The notes: a model not told the origin generated them from the letters alone. A stretch of 64,000 nucleotides of DNA from Anaerolineae bacterium (GCA_022071955.1 JAJVIM010000001.1:62001-126000), one strand, 5' to 3'; positions 15,362-24,593 are shown, counted from the first letter of the stretch. Program-made: numbers and translations.

Positions 15362-16900
15362 ATGACCAAACGACGAACCTCGTTGTTTCAGCGGGCGGAA
15401 CGCTGCCGCCCGCCGCGAAGAAATATTTTTGCCCTGCTGGTTGCGCTTTTCTGCGGCGGCCTGGCCGGGTTGATAGCCGGCTTTTTGCTCGCGCCGCGCT
15501 CCGGGAAAGAAACGCGCCGGCAATTGCTGGAAAAAGTGAAACCGGGTGGCAGTGACCCGCAGGGGCGAACCACGCTGAGTAACTGGGGCAACTACCCCCG
15601 GCCGGCCGTTAAAATTTACGAGTTTGACACGGTGGAAACGCTGCGCCAAATTGTCACCCGCACCGATAACGTGATTGCCCGCGGCAACGGCCGCAGCTAC
15701 GGCGACCAGTCGCTGGCGCCGAACATCATCTCCTGCCTCAAGTACAACCGGTTTTTAGACTTTGATACCGAAGCGGGGATAATGCGCTGCCAGTCCGGCG
15801 TAATTTTATCGGAGTTGCTGGACGTGATTGTGCCTAAAGGCTGGTTTTTGCCGGTAACGCCCGGCACCAAACAGGTGACTGTTGGTGGGGCAATTGCCGC
15901 CGATGTGCACGGCAAAAGCCAGCACAAGGCCGGCAACTTCAGCGATCACCTGCTTGACATTGAGTTGATGCTGGCCGATGGCCGGGTGGTCAAATGCTCG
16001 CCGCAGGAGAACACGGAACTGTTTTGGACCACCTGCGGCGGGATGGGGCTGACCGGCGTTATTTTAAACGCCACGCTGAAACTTATCCCCGTTGAGACCG
16101 CGTATTTCAAACAGCAATCGATCAAGGCCAAAAATCTGGATCACTTGATGGATTTGTTTGAGGAGTCCGAAAGCTGGCCCTACTCCGTGGCCTGGATCGA
16201 CTGCCTGACTCGCGGTGACAGCATGGGGCGCGGCATTTTGATGCGCGGCGACCACGCGCGGGTGGCCGATTTACCCGATGAGGCCCGGCGCCGCGACCCG
16301 CTCAATCTCAAACCGAAGCTGCGGCTGAATGTGCCCATCAGCTTCCCGAGCTTCGCCCTCAATTCGCTGTCGATGCGCATTTTTAACGAATTGTATTATG
16401 GCAAACAGTTTGCCGAGCGGGTGGACGCGGTGGTTGATTACAACACCTTTTTCTACCCGCTCGATATAATTTCTAACTGGAACCGGGTTTACGGCTCGCG
16501 GGGGTTTACCCAGTACCAGTTCATTTTGCCCAAAAAAAATAGCCGCGAAGGGATGCACCGGATTTTGGAGCGAATCACCCACAGCGGGATGGTGTCATTT
16601 TTGGCGGTGTTGAAGCTGTACGGCCGGCAGCACGGCTATTTGCCCTTTGCAATGGAAGGTTATTCGCTGGCGCTGGATTTCCCCATCCAGCCGGGGCTGT
16701 TTGAATTTTTGGACGAGCTGGACCAGATTGTGCTCTCGTACGGTGGGCGGTTGTATCTTACCAAAGATGTGCGTATGAGCCAGGGTACGTTTAAGCAGAG
16801 CTACCCGCAAGTGGACAAGTTTATCGAAAACGTGCGCCAGATCAACACCAGTGGCAAATTCAGATCATATCAATCGGACCGGGTAGGGATTACTCAATGA
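15362..16900 (+). CDS. DprE1-like FAD-dependent oxidoreductase with YtxH-like membrane N-terminus
   Basis: 512 residues. Residues from about 70 onward align by eye along their length with mycobacterial DprE1, the oxidase subunit of the decaprenylphosphoryl-ribose 2'-epimerase. Features: [14 protein letters not shown] (FAD pyrophosphate), [26 protein letters not shown] with His183 (the DprE1 His132 position), [15 protein letters not shown], and YLTKDVR with Lys468 (DprE1 Lys418). The cysteine targeted by benzothiazinones (Cys387) is Ala437 here. An extra N-terminal part has basic residues, one membrane helix (21-44) and [17 protein letters not shown], which resembles a YtxH domain and would tether the enzyme to the membrane. 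AAGGAT precedes the ATG. The gene overlaps the SDR gene by 4 bases. The likely reaction is oxidation of a polyprenyl-phosphate ribose 2'-OH; the actual sugar is unproven. Confidence 0.85.
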   Translation: MTKRRTSLFQRAERCRPPRRNIFALLVALFCGGLAGLIAGFLLAPRSGKETRRQLLEKVKPGGSDPQGRTTLSNWGNYPRPAVKIYEFDTVETLRQIVTRTDNVIARGNGRSYGDQSLAPNIISCLKYNRFLDFDTEAGIMRCQSGVILSELLDVIVPKGWFLPVTPGTKQVTVGGAIAADVHGKSQHKAGNFSDHLLDIELMLADGRVVKCSPQENTELFWTTCGGMGLTGVILNATLKLIPVETAYFKQQSIKAKNLDHLMDLFEESESWPYSVAWIDCLTRGDSMGRGILMRGDHARVADLPDEARRRDPLNLKPKLRLNVPISFPSFALNSLSMRIFNELYYGKQFAERVDAVVDYNTFFYPLDIISNWNRVYGSRGFTQYQFILPKKNSREGMHRILERITHSGMVSFLAVLKLYGRQHGYLPFAMEGYSLALDFPIQPGLFEFLDELDQIVLSYGGRLYLTKDVRMSQGTFKQSYPQVDKFIENVRQINTSGKFRSYQSDRVGITQ

Positions 16901-17628
16901 AAACCGTACTTATTTTGGGAGCGGCCTCGGATATGGCGGTGGCGTTGGCCCACGCCTTTGCCGGCCAGGGGTTCAATGTACTGCTGGCCGCGCGGCAGGC
17001 CGGGCGGCTGGCCGAAACCGTGAGCGATTTGAAAATTCGGCACGATGTGGCGGCGACGGCGGTTGAGTTTGACGCGCTCGACTTTGCCAGCCACGCCGAG
17101 TTTTACCGCAACCTGCCGGCCGGCCCGGATGTGGCTATTTGTGTGTTTGGCTACCTGGGCGACCAGACAACCGCCCAAAGTGATTTTACCGAGGCGCACA
17201 AAATCATCGACACCAATTACACCGGCGCGGTTTCCATTTTGAACATCGTCGCTAATGATTTTGAACGGCGTGGCAGCGGCACCATCATCGGCATCAGTTC
17301 GGTGGCCGGCGACCGGGGCCGCCAGAGCAATTACCTGTACGGCAGCGCCAAAGCGGCTTTTACGGCCTATTTATCCGGGCTGCGCAACCGGCTGTTTAAG
17401 CGCGGCGTCCACGTGATAACGGTGAAACCGGGGTTTGTTCGCACCAAAATGACGGCCGGCCTGCCGCTGCCAAAGCCGGTTACGGCCAAACCGGCGCAGG
17501 TGGCCGCCGACGTTTTTCGGGCCTATTCCCGGCAGAGTAATGTGGTTTACAGCCTGTGGATGTGGCGCTTTATTATGTTATTGATCCGGCACATGCCGGA
17601 AGGGATTTTTAAGCGGCTAAAGTTGTAA
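16897..17628 (+). CDS. DprE2-like short-chain dehydrogenase/reductase
   Basis: 243 residues, a classical SDR. The Rossmann start is VLILGAASDMAVALA, with Ser134/135 in ISSVAG and the catalytic Tyr148-xxx-Lys152 in YLYGSAKAA. It overlaps the DprE1-like gene by ATGA, the same order and coupling as the two-subunit epimerase in mycobacteria, where DprE2 reduces the keto intermediate made by DprE1 with NADH to yield the arabinose-configured lipid. A C-terminal hydrophobic segment (WMWRFIMLLIRHM, about 222-234) is like DprE2 and suggests membrane association. A generic SDR assignment is certain; the epimerase role is inferred from the pairing. Confidence 0.85.
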   Translation: MKTVLILGAASDMAVALAHAFAGQGFNVLLAARQAGRLAETVSDLKIRHDVAATAVEFDALDFASHAEFYRNLPAGPDVAICVFGYLGDQTTAQSDFTEAHKIIDTNYTGAVSILNIVANDFERRGSGTIIGISSVAGDRGRQSNYLYGSAKAAFTAYLSGLRNRLFKRGVHVITVKPGFVRTKMTAGLPLPKPVTAKPAQVAADVFRAYSRQSNVVYSLWMWRFIMLLIRHMPEGIFKRLKL

Positions 17629-17914
17629 CCTGTTTTCCCGCGCGGGTTGGGCTTATCAAATAAGGTTTTTGTTTGCCCCTCACCCCCTGCCCCCTCTCCC
17701 AGACGGCTTGTCTTTACCCATAAATCTGTCAACTCTTCTTTGCCCCTACCCCCTTCTCCCCGCCGGGGAGAAGGGGGATTTATCTTTTGTGGTCAGTTTG
17801 GGGCGGCAAAGCCGCCCCAAACTGACCACGTAATGTTTTCCCCTCCCCCATTTTGGGGGAGGGGGCAGGGGGTGGGGGCCAAACCTGGAATCAATTTCTG
17901 CAATCTTGGCCCAT
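17629..17914. repeat. Intergenic cluster of GC-rich hairpins
   Basis: Non-coding gap with three stacked inverted repeats. The first is CTTCTCCCC/GGGGAGAAG (about 17752-17773). The second is a 19-bp perfect stem at 17789-17807 / 17811-17829 with an AAA loop. The third is CCCCTCCCCC/GGGGGAGGGG (17840-17849 / 17855-17864). The flanks are C-rich 'CCCCTCACCCCCTGCCCCCT' strings. Similar C-rich hairpins appear near 2950 and 10151. They lie between the convergent SDR and pckA genes and may terminate transcription from the left; no gene was seen. Confidence 0.6.
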
Positions 17915-17955
17915 AAAACAAAACAGCCCGGTTTTTTGCCGGGCTGTTTTGTTTT
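17915..17955 (-). terminator. Rho-independent terminator of pckA
   Basis: A 17-bp perfect stem (17915-17931 / 17939-17955) with a 7-base loop. Its GC-rich inner part (AGCCCGG) is followed on the minus strand by a TTTTGTTTTA tract. It lies 12 bases past the pckA stop codon, so this is a textbook intrinsic terminator for that gene. The A/T-rich outer stem would also allow it to work for plus-strand transcripts. Confidence 0.85.
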
Positions 17956-17967
17956 TGGAGTAGTAAT

Positions 17968-19572
17968 TTACGGTTTGGGCGCGGCAGCCTTGATTTCGCT
18001 GGAGACGCCATCTTCAAATTGCTTGAAATTGTTGATGAACATCTCGGCCAGTTTTTTGGCTTGCGCATCGTAGGCGGCTTTGTCGTTCCAGGTGTTGCGC
18101 GGAATGAGCACTTCTGGCGGCACACCGGGGCAGGAGTTTGGCACTTCCACGCCGAAAGTAGGGTCGGTTTCAAAGGCAACCTTGTCCAATCGGCCTTCCA
18201 GCGCGGCGTGAACCATAGCCCGGGTGTAGGCAATTTGCATTCGCTGGCCAACGCCGTAGGGGCCGCCGCTCCAGCCCGTGTTCACCAGCCACACGGTTGA
18301 GTTGTGCGCGGCGATCTTTTTGCCCAGCAGGTCGGCGTAAACGCCGGGGTGATGGGCCATAAACGGGGCGCCAAAGCAGGCGCTAAAGGTGGCCTGCGGT
18401 TCGGTGACGCCACGTTCTGTGCCGGCAACTTTGGCGGTGTAGCCAGAAATAAAGTGGTACATCGCCTGGGCCGGGGTGAGCCGGGAAATGGGCGGCAGCA
18501 CGCCAAAAGCATCGGCAGTGAGGAAGATAACATTTTTGGGATGCCCCTTGCCCAACCCATCGAGGGCGGCGTTGGGGATGTAATCGATGGGGTACGAAGC
18601 GCGGGTGTTTTCGGTCATCGAGCCGTCATCAAAATCTACCCGGCGGCCAATGGGGTCAAACACCACGTTTTCCAGCAGCGTGCCAAAGCGACGGGTTGTC
18701 TCAAAGATTTCCGGCTCGGCTTCTTTGGACAGGCGAATAACCTTTGCGTAGCAACCGCCTTCGAAATTGAAAATGCCGTTGTCGCTCCAGCCGTGCTCAT
18801 CATCGCCAATCAGCGTGCGGGAGGAGTCGGCGGAGAGGGTGGTTTTGCCAGTGCCGCTCAGCCCAAAGAACAAAGCGGTATCGCCTTCGGGGCCGTAGTT
18901 GGCCGAGCAGTGCATTGGCATAACGCCTTTGAGCGGTAGCAGATAGTTCATCACAGTAAAGATGGATTTTTTGATTTCGCCGTTGTATTTGCTGCCGCCA
19001 ATCAGCACCAGTTTTTTGGCAAAATTAACCAAAATGAAGGTTTCGGTGTTGAGGTTGTCGTTTTTGCCCCGGCCGTGGAAGCTGGGTACCGCCAGCACGG
19101 TAAATTGCGGCTCAAAGGTTTCCTGCTCGTCCTGTTTTGATTTGATGAACATATTGCGCGAGAACATGCTGGCCGAGGCGCGCTCGGTGATTATCCGTAC
19201 CGCCAGCCGGTAGTCCCGGTCGGCGCCGGCCCAGCAATCCTGCACAAATACATCTTTGTTTTGCAAATAGGCGGTCATCCGGCCGTGCAGGTCGTCAAAA
19301 TTTTCGGCGGGGATGGGTTTATTGACTTTACCCCACCAGATATGCTCGCTGCTGGATGGTTCATCGACCGTAAATTTGTCGTTGGGGGAGCGGCCGGTGT
19401 GCGGCCGGGTGTCTACCACCAGTGGCCCCAGATGCACAACTGTGCCTTCGCCGCGTTTGACGGCTTCTTCATACAACGACGCCGTTGACAGGTTCCAGTA
19501 AACCTTGTTGAGGTTGGTTAATCCCTGCGCGTCTAATCCAACTTTTTTGGAAAAAACTCCAACGTTTTCCAT
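17968..19572 (-). CDS. pckA: Phosphoenolpyruvate carboxykinase (ATP)
   Basis: 534 residues from the ATG at 19572. That start is preferred over the in-frame TTG five codons upstream because the AAAGGAG ribosome-binding site lies between them. The enzyme converts oxaloacetate and ATP to PEP, CO2 and ADP at the start of gluconeogenesis. Motifs: TGRSPNDKFTVDEPSS, the P-loop GLSGTGKTTLSAD (about 235-247), DDEHGWSDNGIFNFEGGCYAK with metal-binding Asp residues, and FLTADAFGVLPPISRLTPAQAMYHFISGYTAKVAGTERG. Full length for the ATP-type family. It ends in a clear intrinsic terminator and stands as a single gene. Confidence 0.96.
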   Translation of the reverse strand: MENVGVFSKKVGLDAQGLTNLNKVYWNLSTASLYEEAVKRGEGTVVHLGPLVVDTRPHTGRSPNDKFTVDEPSSSEHIWWGKVNKPIPAENFDDLHGRMTAYLQNKDVFVQDCWAGADRDYRLAVRIITERASASMFSRNMFIKSKQDEQETFEPQFTVLAVPSFHGRGKNDNLNTETFILVNFAKKLVLIGGSKYNGEIKKSIFTVMNYLLPLKGVMPMHCSANYGPEGDTALFFGLSGTGKTTLSADSSRTLIGDDEHGWSDNGIFNFEGGCYAKVIRLSKEAEPEIFETTRRFGTLLENVVFDPIGRRVDFDDGSMTENTRASYPIDYIPNAALDGLGKGHPKNVIFLTADAFGVLPPISRLTPAQAMYHFISGYTAKVAGTERGVTEPQATFSACFGAPFMAHHPGVYADLLGKKIAAHNSTVWLVNTGWSGGPYGVGQRMQIAYTRAMVHAALEGRLDKVAFETDPTFGVEVPNSCPGVPPEVLIPRNTWNDKAAYDAQAKKLAEMFINNFKQFEDGVSSEIKAAAPKP

Positions 19573-19735
19573 TGCTACTCCTTTCAATAAAATAGGGATG
19601 AGATTTTAAGTTTGGCCAACGCCAAACGGAATCAACAGCTTTTGCCTGGGCTGTGGTGAAATACGAAGCGAAGGATATTATCCCTGCCAGTAGCCGGTAT
19701 GGTTGTACCAGAATGGGTGGTTGAGTGCGAGCAGG

Positions 19736-20404
19736 TTAGTCGGCCTTGAAACGGGCCTCAAGTTCTTCCAGCATCATTGCTGCTTCAACAAGCTTATCGA
19801 GCGGGTTATCCTCGCCGCGATAATAGCGATAGTCGCACGGCATAATATCTAATATTTTGACCAGACTCTGGTGGCGGGTGCGGATGGCATCTTCTGTGGC
19901 GTTATACCATCCGGCCAGGTCTTCGAGGGCGGCATCCAAAAAGTTGATTTTACGAACAGTGTAATCCAAAGCAGCGGCCCAGGTTTCCGGGTGGGTCAAA
20001 TCGAGCGGTGCTGCGCCGATAGTGACCCGGTATTCAACCCACATTTGAATAGCGGCGCCAACAATTTCCAGCGCAATGTTCTGCTGAGGCATAACGCTGG
20101 TAAGCAGCGATTCTACATCGTCCAGTGAGTTGCTAAAGAGCGTTTCAAAGCGGTCGATCAGGGTTTTGTTGGTTTCGGTGCGTAAATAATCGCCCAAAGC
20201 CTGGAGCATTTGCTCGTAATCACCCATCCGCACCTGGGCGCGAGCCAGGTTCAGGTGATATTCGGGCAGTTGATCATCAAGCCGGGCCGCTTCCTGAAAC
20301 AAGGTGATGGCGCTGTCCAGTTCCCAGTGGTCAAAGTGCTCCAGGCCGGTCCGGTTGAGAGATTGTGCTCGAAGTTTGTCGGTGGTTGTTGCCTGTCGAA
20401 TCAT
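19736..20404 (-). CDS. TPR-containing hypothetical protein
   Basis: 222 residues, cytoplasmic (no signal or membrane helix). The N-terminal third holds about two TPR units: LNRTGLEHFDHWELDSAITLFQEAARLDDQLPEYHLNLARAQVRMGDYEQMLQAL. The remainder is helical and unrecognised, with LEIVGAAIQMWVEYRVTIG and a Trp/Tyr-rich part (DLAGWYNATEDAIRTRHQSLVKILDIMPCDYRYYRGEDNP). It lies 38 bases downstream of the DUF1385 gene, so the two may share a transcript. The TPR section suggests protein binding; no function is assigned. Confidence 0.75.
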   Translation of the reverse strand: MIRQATTTDKLRAQSLNRTGLEHFDHWELDSAITLFQEAARLDDQLPEYHLNLARAQVRMGDYEQMLQALGDYLRTETNKTLIDRFETLFSNSLDDVESLLTSVMPQQNIALEIVGAAIQMWVEYRVTIGAAPLDLTHPETWAAALDYTVRKINFLDAALEDLAGWYNATEDAIRTRHQSLVKILDIMPCDYRYYRGEDNPLDKLVEAAMMLEELEARFKAD

Positions 20405-20442
20405 TTGAGAGTCTCACCATTTTTTAAGTTGACGCTGCCCGG

Positions 20443-21372
20443 CTAGGCCGAGCTTTGCGCAGTAACGGTGTCGCTTTCAACAGTTGCGGTTTCGGCGGCC
20501 AGTTCTTCTTCGACCAGCAGCCGTTGGAGCGCGGCAATGGATACCTCCAGCATGCTCAGGTCTGGCTCGCGGGTGGTCATACCCTGCAGGGCCAGGCCGG
20601 GGGCAATAAGCAGTTTCATTATCCGGTTTTCCTGATGGACGGCGCTAAACTTTAAAAATTCGTAGGCAATGCCGGCGATCACCGGAATCAGCACAATTCT
20701 GGAAAGAACTTTGAGCCAGATGTTGGGATTGCCCACCAGCGCAAACACAAAAATTGAAATGACCATCACTATCAGCAAAAAAGCCGTTCCGCAGCGGGGA
20801 TGGACAATACTGCACTGCGCCACTTTTTCCGGCACCATGTCAACATTGTTTTCATAGGCGTTGATGGCTTTGTGTTCGGCGCCGTGATAGCCAAACACGC
20901 GCCGCACGTCGTCCATGTGGCCAATGGCCCAGACATACCCAATAAACAGGGCCAGCCGGACAACCCCTTCAATGAGGTGCTGCACCAGCAGCGGTATTTC
21001 GACAAAATAGTTGATCAGGCTGATGAGCGCCAGCGGGCTGACAAAAAAGATGGCCAGCGCCAAAACCAGCGAAACGGCAACCGCGCCCCAGGCCATCGGG
21101 CCGGAAAATTCAACATCTTCCTCGCCCATCGCCACATCGGCGGAGTACATCAGCGTGCGCATGCCCAGTACCAGGGTATCCCACAACAGGGTAAAACCCC
21201 GGATAAACGGCACTTTGTTGATAAAACTGGAATAGATGCGGGGGTTGAGGGGTTCGGTGTGCAAGACAATTTCGCCCTGCGGATTACGGACGGCCACAGC
21301 CATGTGTTTGCGGCCACGCATCATCACCCCTTCGATGACGGCCTGGCCGCCGTAGTTAAATGGTTTGCTCAT
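20443..21372 (-). CDS. DUF1385 membrane protein (YqhQ-like)
   Basis: 309 residues with the hallmark N-terminus YGGQAVIEGVMMRGRKHMAVAVRNPQGEIV of DUF1385 (B. subtilis YqhQ). About four to five membrane helices lie between residues 80 and 235, with the conserved YHGAEHKAINAYENN and CSIVHPRCGTAFLLIV segments between them, whose His and Cys residues look like a metal or redox site. The C-terminal tail (260-309) is cytoplasmic and rich in Glu and Thr. The family is widespread in Firmicutes and Chloroflexota; its molecular function is poorly defined. The neighbouring TPR gene follows closely. Start is ATG at 21372. Confidence 0.88.
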   Translation of the reverse strand: MSKPFNYGGQAVIEGVMMRGRKHMAVAVRNPQGEIVLHTEPLNPRIYSSFINKVPFIRGFTLLWDTLVLGMRTLMYSADVAMGEEDVEFSGPMAWGAVAVSLVLALAIFFVSPLALISLINYFVEIPLLVQHLIEGVVRLALFIGYVWAIGHMDDVRRVFGYHGAEHKAINAYENNVDMVPEKVAQCSIVHPRCGTAFLLIVMVISIFVFALVGNPNIWLKVLSRIVLIPVIAGIAYEFLKFSAVHQENRIMKLLIAPGLALQGMTTREPDLSMLEVSIAALQRLLVEEELAAETATVESDTVTAQSSA

Positions 21373-21501
21373 ACAATCCTCGGGTTAAGTTAACAAGTGG
21401 TTCGATTGTACCCCGATTTGTGAACAATGCCAAACGACGGCCCGGCCGCTTTCTGAGTCGCGCCTCCCCAAATTTCGGGGAGACGGTTGGGCTGACGATC
21501 G

Positions 21502-22170
21502 CTATTCTTTCTTTTCTGTGGGCAGATGGCCAACCGCATTAACAATAATGTGCGCCGCGCTTTTTACATCGTACTTGTTGGTGTTGAGTATCAGGTCGTA
21601 GAGCATGGGGTCTTCCCAGTCCACATCGTAAAATCGTTTCAAGTATTCTGCCGAAGCCCGATCGTGTTTGAGAACGGTATCTTTAGCGCCGCCGGGGTTG
21701 AAGTTTTCGCGTTCCAGCAGGCGCTGGACTCTGGCCTGATAAGGCGCAACAATCCTAACGTGGAGCACACCCGGTTTGTCTTTGAGCACCGCCTGCCCGC
21801 CGCGGCCAACGATGACCACGTTGCCACGCTCGTACACGGCCAGAATGGTGCCGCGCACAAACGACACTCCGGCGGCTTCATCGAGCTTGGTCACCTCGCG
21901 GGCGAGCACGCCGCCGCCGGCGTCGCTCCAGGTGCGAGCTTCGCCCAGAGTTCTGGAGCCGCGCCAGGCCGTCAATCGTTCCAGAAAGCTGCGGGTTTGG
22001 TAGTGGTCCTCGGAAAAATCCAGAATTTCGCTGTCAGAAAGTCCTACTTCGGCCGCAACCTGAGTCATCAGGCGTTTGTCAAAAAAGCGATACCCCAGCG
22101 TTTCACAAACGCGGTTCGCAATTTCGTCGCCGCCGCTGCCAAACTGCCGAGAAATGGTTATCACTGCCAT
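21502..22170 (-). CDS. Cytidylate kinase-like family protein
   Basis: 222 residues from the ATG at 22170, chosen because AAAGGAG precedes it and MAVITISRQFGSGG is the family's usual start; the open frame extends 40 codons upstream without homology. The P-loop-like ISRQFGSGGDEIA (residues 4-16), FFDKRLMTQVAAEVGLS and VIVGRGGQAVLKDKPGVLHVRIVAPYQARVQRLLE match the cytidylate kinase-like (AAK_like / COG1102-related) family. These proteins resemble CMP kinase but lack parts of its NMP-binding domain, and their substrate is not established. A 129-base gap with a small ctcccc/ggggag hairpin (21464-21482) separates it from the DUF1385 gene. Confidence 0.85.
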   Translation of the reverse strand: MAVITISRQFGSGGDEIANRVCETLGYRFFDKRLMTQVAAEVGLSDSEILDFSEDHYQTRSFLERLTAWRGSRTLGEARTWSDAGGGVLAREVTKLDEAAGVSFVRGTILAVYERGNVVIVGRGGQAVLKDKPGVLHVRIVAPYQARVQRLLERENFNPGGAKDTVLKHDRASAEYLKRFYDVDWEDPMLYDLILNTNKYDVKSAAHIIVNAVGHLPTEKKE

Positions 22171-22448
22171 AGTAAAAACTCCTTTCGATTTTTTTACGGT
22201 GCATGTTAATAAATGCAATAGATTTTTAATGCGACCAGACAGGGGCGTTAAAGGAGTTTGCGGTTGCGATAGATACACGCCAATGAGCATCGGAGTAAAT
22301 AGTTGAGGCGAGAACAGCGGGAGAAATTACTGTGGGGAAAGGCAGGCCAAAAGGGTGATGGTGCTAAACATGATAGCACACTATCGGCCAAAATTGTAGT
22401 GACAATTATCGTGGATTAGCGGATATTTGTCATTTTGGCAGTCAACTG

Positions 22449-24095
22449 TTACCGGTTTTCGGAGTAGACAACCTGGCGGGTAAGAACGTACCAGTCGGTG
22501 ACGGTGGCAAAACGATCACTGGGGTTGGTCATGGGGGCCAGCCGGACATCGTAAACCTGGTTGCTGACGCCGTAGGTGTGAACCGGATGGTACAAAATGA
22601 GCGAGGGCACTTCAGCGGCAAAAATGCGCTGAAATTCAAAATAGTCGTCGCTGCGGCGGCCCCGGTCGGTGATGGTGCGGGCGGCTTCGAGTAGTTTGGA
22701 AGCCTCGGTGTTGTCCCAACCGGCGTAATTTTGGCCGCCGTCAATTTGGGTTTGGTGCCACAAGGGGTAGGGGTCGGGATCGCCGGCGGTGAGCACTTCG
22801 GCCAGGGCGGCGTCAAAGTTGTGGTTAACCAGCCGGTCGCCCAGGCCCGCGCCGACAATTTCAACCGTGGCCGAAATGCCGGCGCGCTGCCACTGCTCGC
22901 TGACGGCGCGGGCCACGTTGATTTTGTCCGGCTCTTCGCTGCTGAGCAGGTTAAAGGCCAGCTTCACCCCTTCTTTATCACGGATACCATCGCCATCGGA
23001 GTCAGTCCAGCCGCTGTCATCAAGCAATTGCGCCGCATGCTGCGGGTCAAAACCGATGCTCGACTGGCCGGCGTTGTAGGCCCAACTCCAGGGCAAAATT
23101 GGCCCGCTGGCAATCAACCCCTGGCCGTTGATGGCCGAGTCGATGATTGCCTGCCGGTTGAGCGCCGCCAGCAGCGCCTGTCGCACGTTTTTATCCTGAA
23201 AGAACGGCAGCTTGTCGCTGTTTTGTAGATTGAGGTACACAATATTGTACCCCGATAACCGGCCGCTGTAGATATTGAGCGTATCCAGTTTTTGCACCGC
23301 CGGCATTAACATGGGCGGAATGTAACTAATACCCTGCACGTCGCCATCTTCATAGGCGGAGATTGTTTCCTGAAAGCTGCGGTAAAACTTAAATTCCAGC
23401 CCGGCCAGCCGGGGTTTGCTGCCCCAATAAAACGGATTGGCCGATAGTCGGGCGTGCTGGGCGTTCACCATGTCCAGCTTAAATGGGCCAGTCCCCACCG
23501 GGTTAAGATTGAAGGAGTGATTCAGCAGATCGCGGGCGGGCATATTTTTGAGCAGGTGTTGGGGCAAAATGCCGGTGGTCGTAAATTCGGCAAACGCGGG
23601 CAGCGGTTCAGGTAAAATGAACCGCACGGTGTAATCGCCCAGCTTTTCAACCTGCACCGAGTTCCACAACTGGCTCAGGTAGGGCGCGCCCGGAAAATCC
23701 GGGTCCTGCATTAAATTGATGGTATACAGCACGTCGTCGGCGGTAAACGGCTCGCCATCCTGCCAGCGCACATCTCGCCGCAGCCGAAACACATACACCA
23801 ACCCGTCGTCGCTAACATCCCAGCTCCGGGCCAAAACCGGCTGGAGCGTGCCGTCGCCGTCCATTTTGGTGAGGCCGTTAAAAATCAACGCCACCAAATC
23901 CTGGTCAACCTGGTTGTATTGGGCCAGTAGCGGGTTAACAAACTGCGGGCTGCCGGCAATCGCTTCGGTGTAAGTGCCGCCGATATCGGGGATGGTTACG
24001 GTTTTGCGCGATAACGACAAAAAGCTCAAAAAGGCCATCGTCATTGCGATACCGGTAACGGTTAAAATCGCCTGCCAGCGAATATAACGTCCCAA
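22449..24095 (-). CDS. ABC transporter substrate-binding protein, family 5 (peptide/oligosaccharide)
   Basis: 548 residues. The N-terminal hydrophobic segment (about 8-28, AILTVTGIAMTMAFLSFLSL) has no lipobox Cys, so the protein is either secreted or held by an uncleaved helix. The body is a family-5 solute-binding protein (DppA/OppA-like): GGTYTEAIAGSPQFVNPLLAQYNQVDQDLVALIFNGL, WQDGEPFTADDVLYTINLM (the class signature), LNPVGTGPFKL and DDSGWTDSDGDGIRDKEG. The last contains the loop common in this family before the C-lobe. No permease or ATPase gene is nearby, so it is an orphan in this window. It follows secG after a terminator-like hairpin. The ligand is unknown. Confidence 0.9.
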   Translation of the reverse strand: MGRYIRWQAILTVTGIAMTMAFLSFLSLSRKTVTIPDIGGTYTEAIAGSPQFVNPLLAQYNQVDQDLVALIFNGLTKMDGDGTLQPVLARSWDVSDDGLVYVFRLRRDVRWQDGEPFTADDVLYTINLMQDPDFPGAPYLSQLWNSVQVEKLGDYTVRFILPEPLPAFAEFTTTGILPQHLLKNMPARDLLNHSFNLNPVGTGPFKLDMVNAQHARLSANPFYWGSKPRLAGLEFKFYRSFQETISAYEDGDVQGISYIPPMLMPAVQKLDTLNIYSGRLSGYNIVYLNLQNSDKLPFFQDKNVRQALLAALNRQAIIDSAINGQGLIASGPILPWSWAYNAGQSSIGFDPQHAAQLLDDSGWTDSDGDGIRDKEGVKLAFNLLSSEEPDKINVARAVSEQWQRAGISATVEIVGAGLGDRLVNHNFDAALAEVLTAGDPDPYPLWHQTQIDGGQNYAGWDNTEASKLLEAARTITDRGRRSDDYFEFQRIFAAEVPSLILYHPVHTYGVSNQVYDVRLAPMTNPSDRFATVTDWYVLTRQVVYSENR

Positions 24096-24126
24096 AAAGC
24101 AATCCTTTTAATGCGGTGTCAACAAA

Positions 24127-24155
24127 ATGCACAACAGGAGCGCCCTGTTGTGCAT
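24127..24155 (-). terminator. Intrinsic terminator after secG
   Basis: A 12-bp perfect stem (24127-24138 / 24144-24155) with a 5-base loop, followed on the minus strand by TTTTGTT. It lies between the secG stop and the start of the solute-binding protein gene, so the two are probably separate or only partly read-through transcription units. Confidence 0.7.
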
Positions 24156-24196
24156 CGGTTTTAAACAGCAATTCTGATGAGTGAAGCCGGGCTGAC

Positions 24197-24418
24197 TTAG
24201 CCGGCGTAGGTTACAATGAGCAGCGCCGTTACAAAAAAGATAATGGCCAGCCCAATGGTAGACTGGTACATGGTTTTTTCCAGGCCGCGGCGGGTGCGAT
24301 AAACGCCGCCGTCACCGCCAAAAATCCCGCCGATGCCGCCGCCCTTGGCCTGCAGCAGAACCAGCGTGATCAGCGCAACTGACAGAATGATCTGAATAAT
24401 TTGCAACGATATTGCCAT
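24197..24418 (-). CDS. secG: Preprotein translocase subunit SecG
   Basis: 73 residues with the two-helix SecG topology: helix 1 about 6-24 (IIQIILSVALITLVLLQ), the conserved cytoplasmic loop AKGGGIGGIFGGDGGVYRTRRGLEKTMYQST, then helix 2 about 52-70. SecG is an accessory membrane subunit of the SecYEG channel that aids SecA-driven export. The GGG-x-GG loop and length fit the family well. The ATG has GGAGTT upstream and the gene ends with an intrinsic terminator. Confidence 0.92.
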   Translation of the reverse strand: MAISLQIIQIILSVALITLVLLQAKGGGIGGIFGGDGGVYRTRRGLEKTMYQSTIGLAIIFFVTALLIVTYAG

Positions 24419-24593
24419 AATTTCAAACTCCTGTACTCAAACCCAAGTGGATTGAGGTTATTTGTTAGGGTAAACTTACAAGGCCGTAATTATAAGCCGG
24501 ACTGAGCAATTCAACAAACTGCTTTCCATAATTTTTGATTGCCCTTGTCTCTGGGTAGAATATCTGGTATCAATATCAACTTGGAGGTACGGC

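Noticed and set aside
16897-17628. Stand-alone SDR of unknown role
   Set aside because: The 4-bp overlap with a DprE1-like gene and a DprE2-like C-terminal hydrophobic segment make a paired epimerase a better reading, though not proven.
22981-23030. EF-hand-like calcium site (DSDGDGIRDKEG) as a novelty in the solute-binding protein
   Set aside because: Such Asp/Gly loops are common at this position in family-5 solute-binding proteins.
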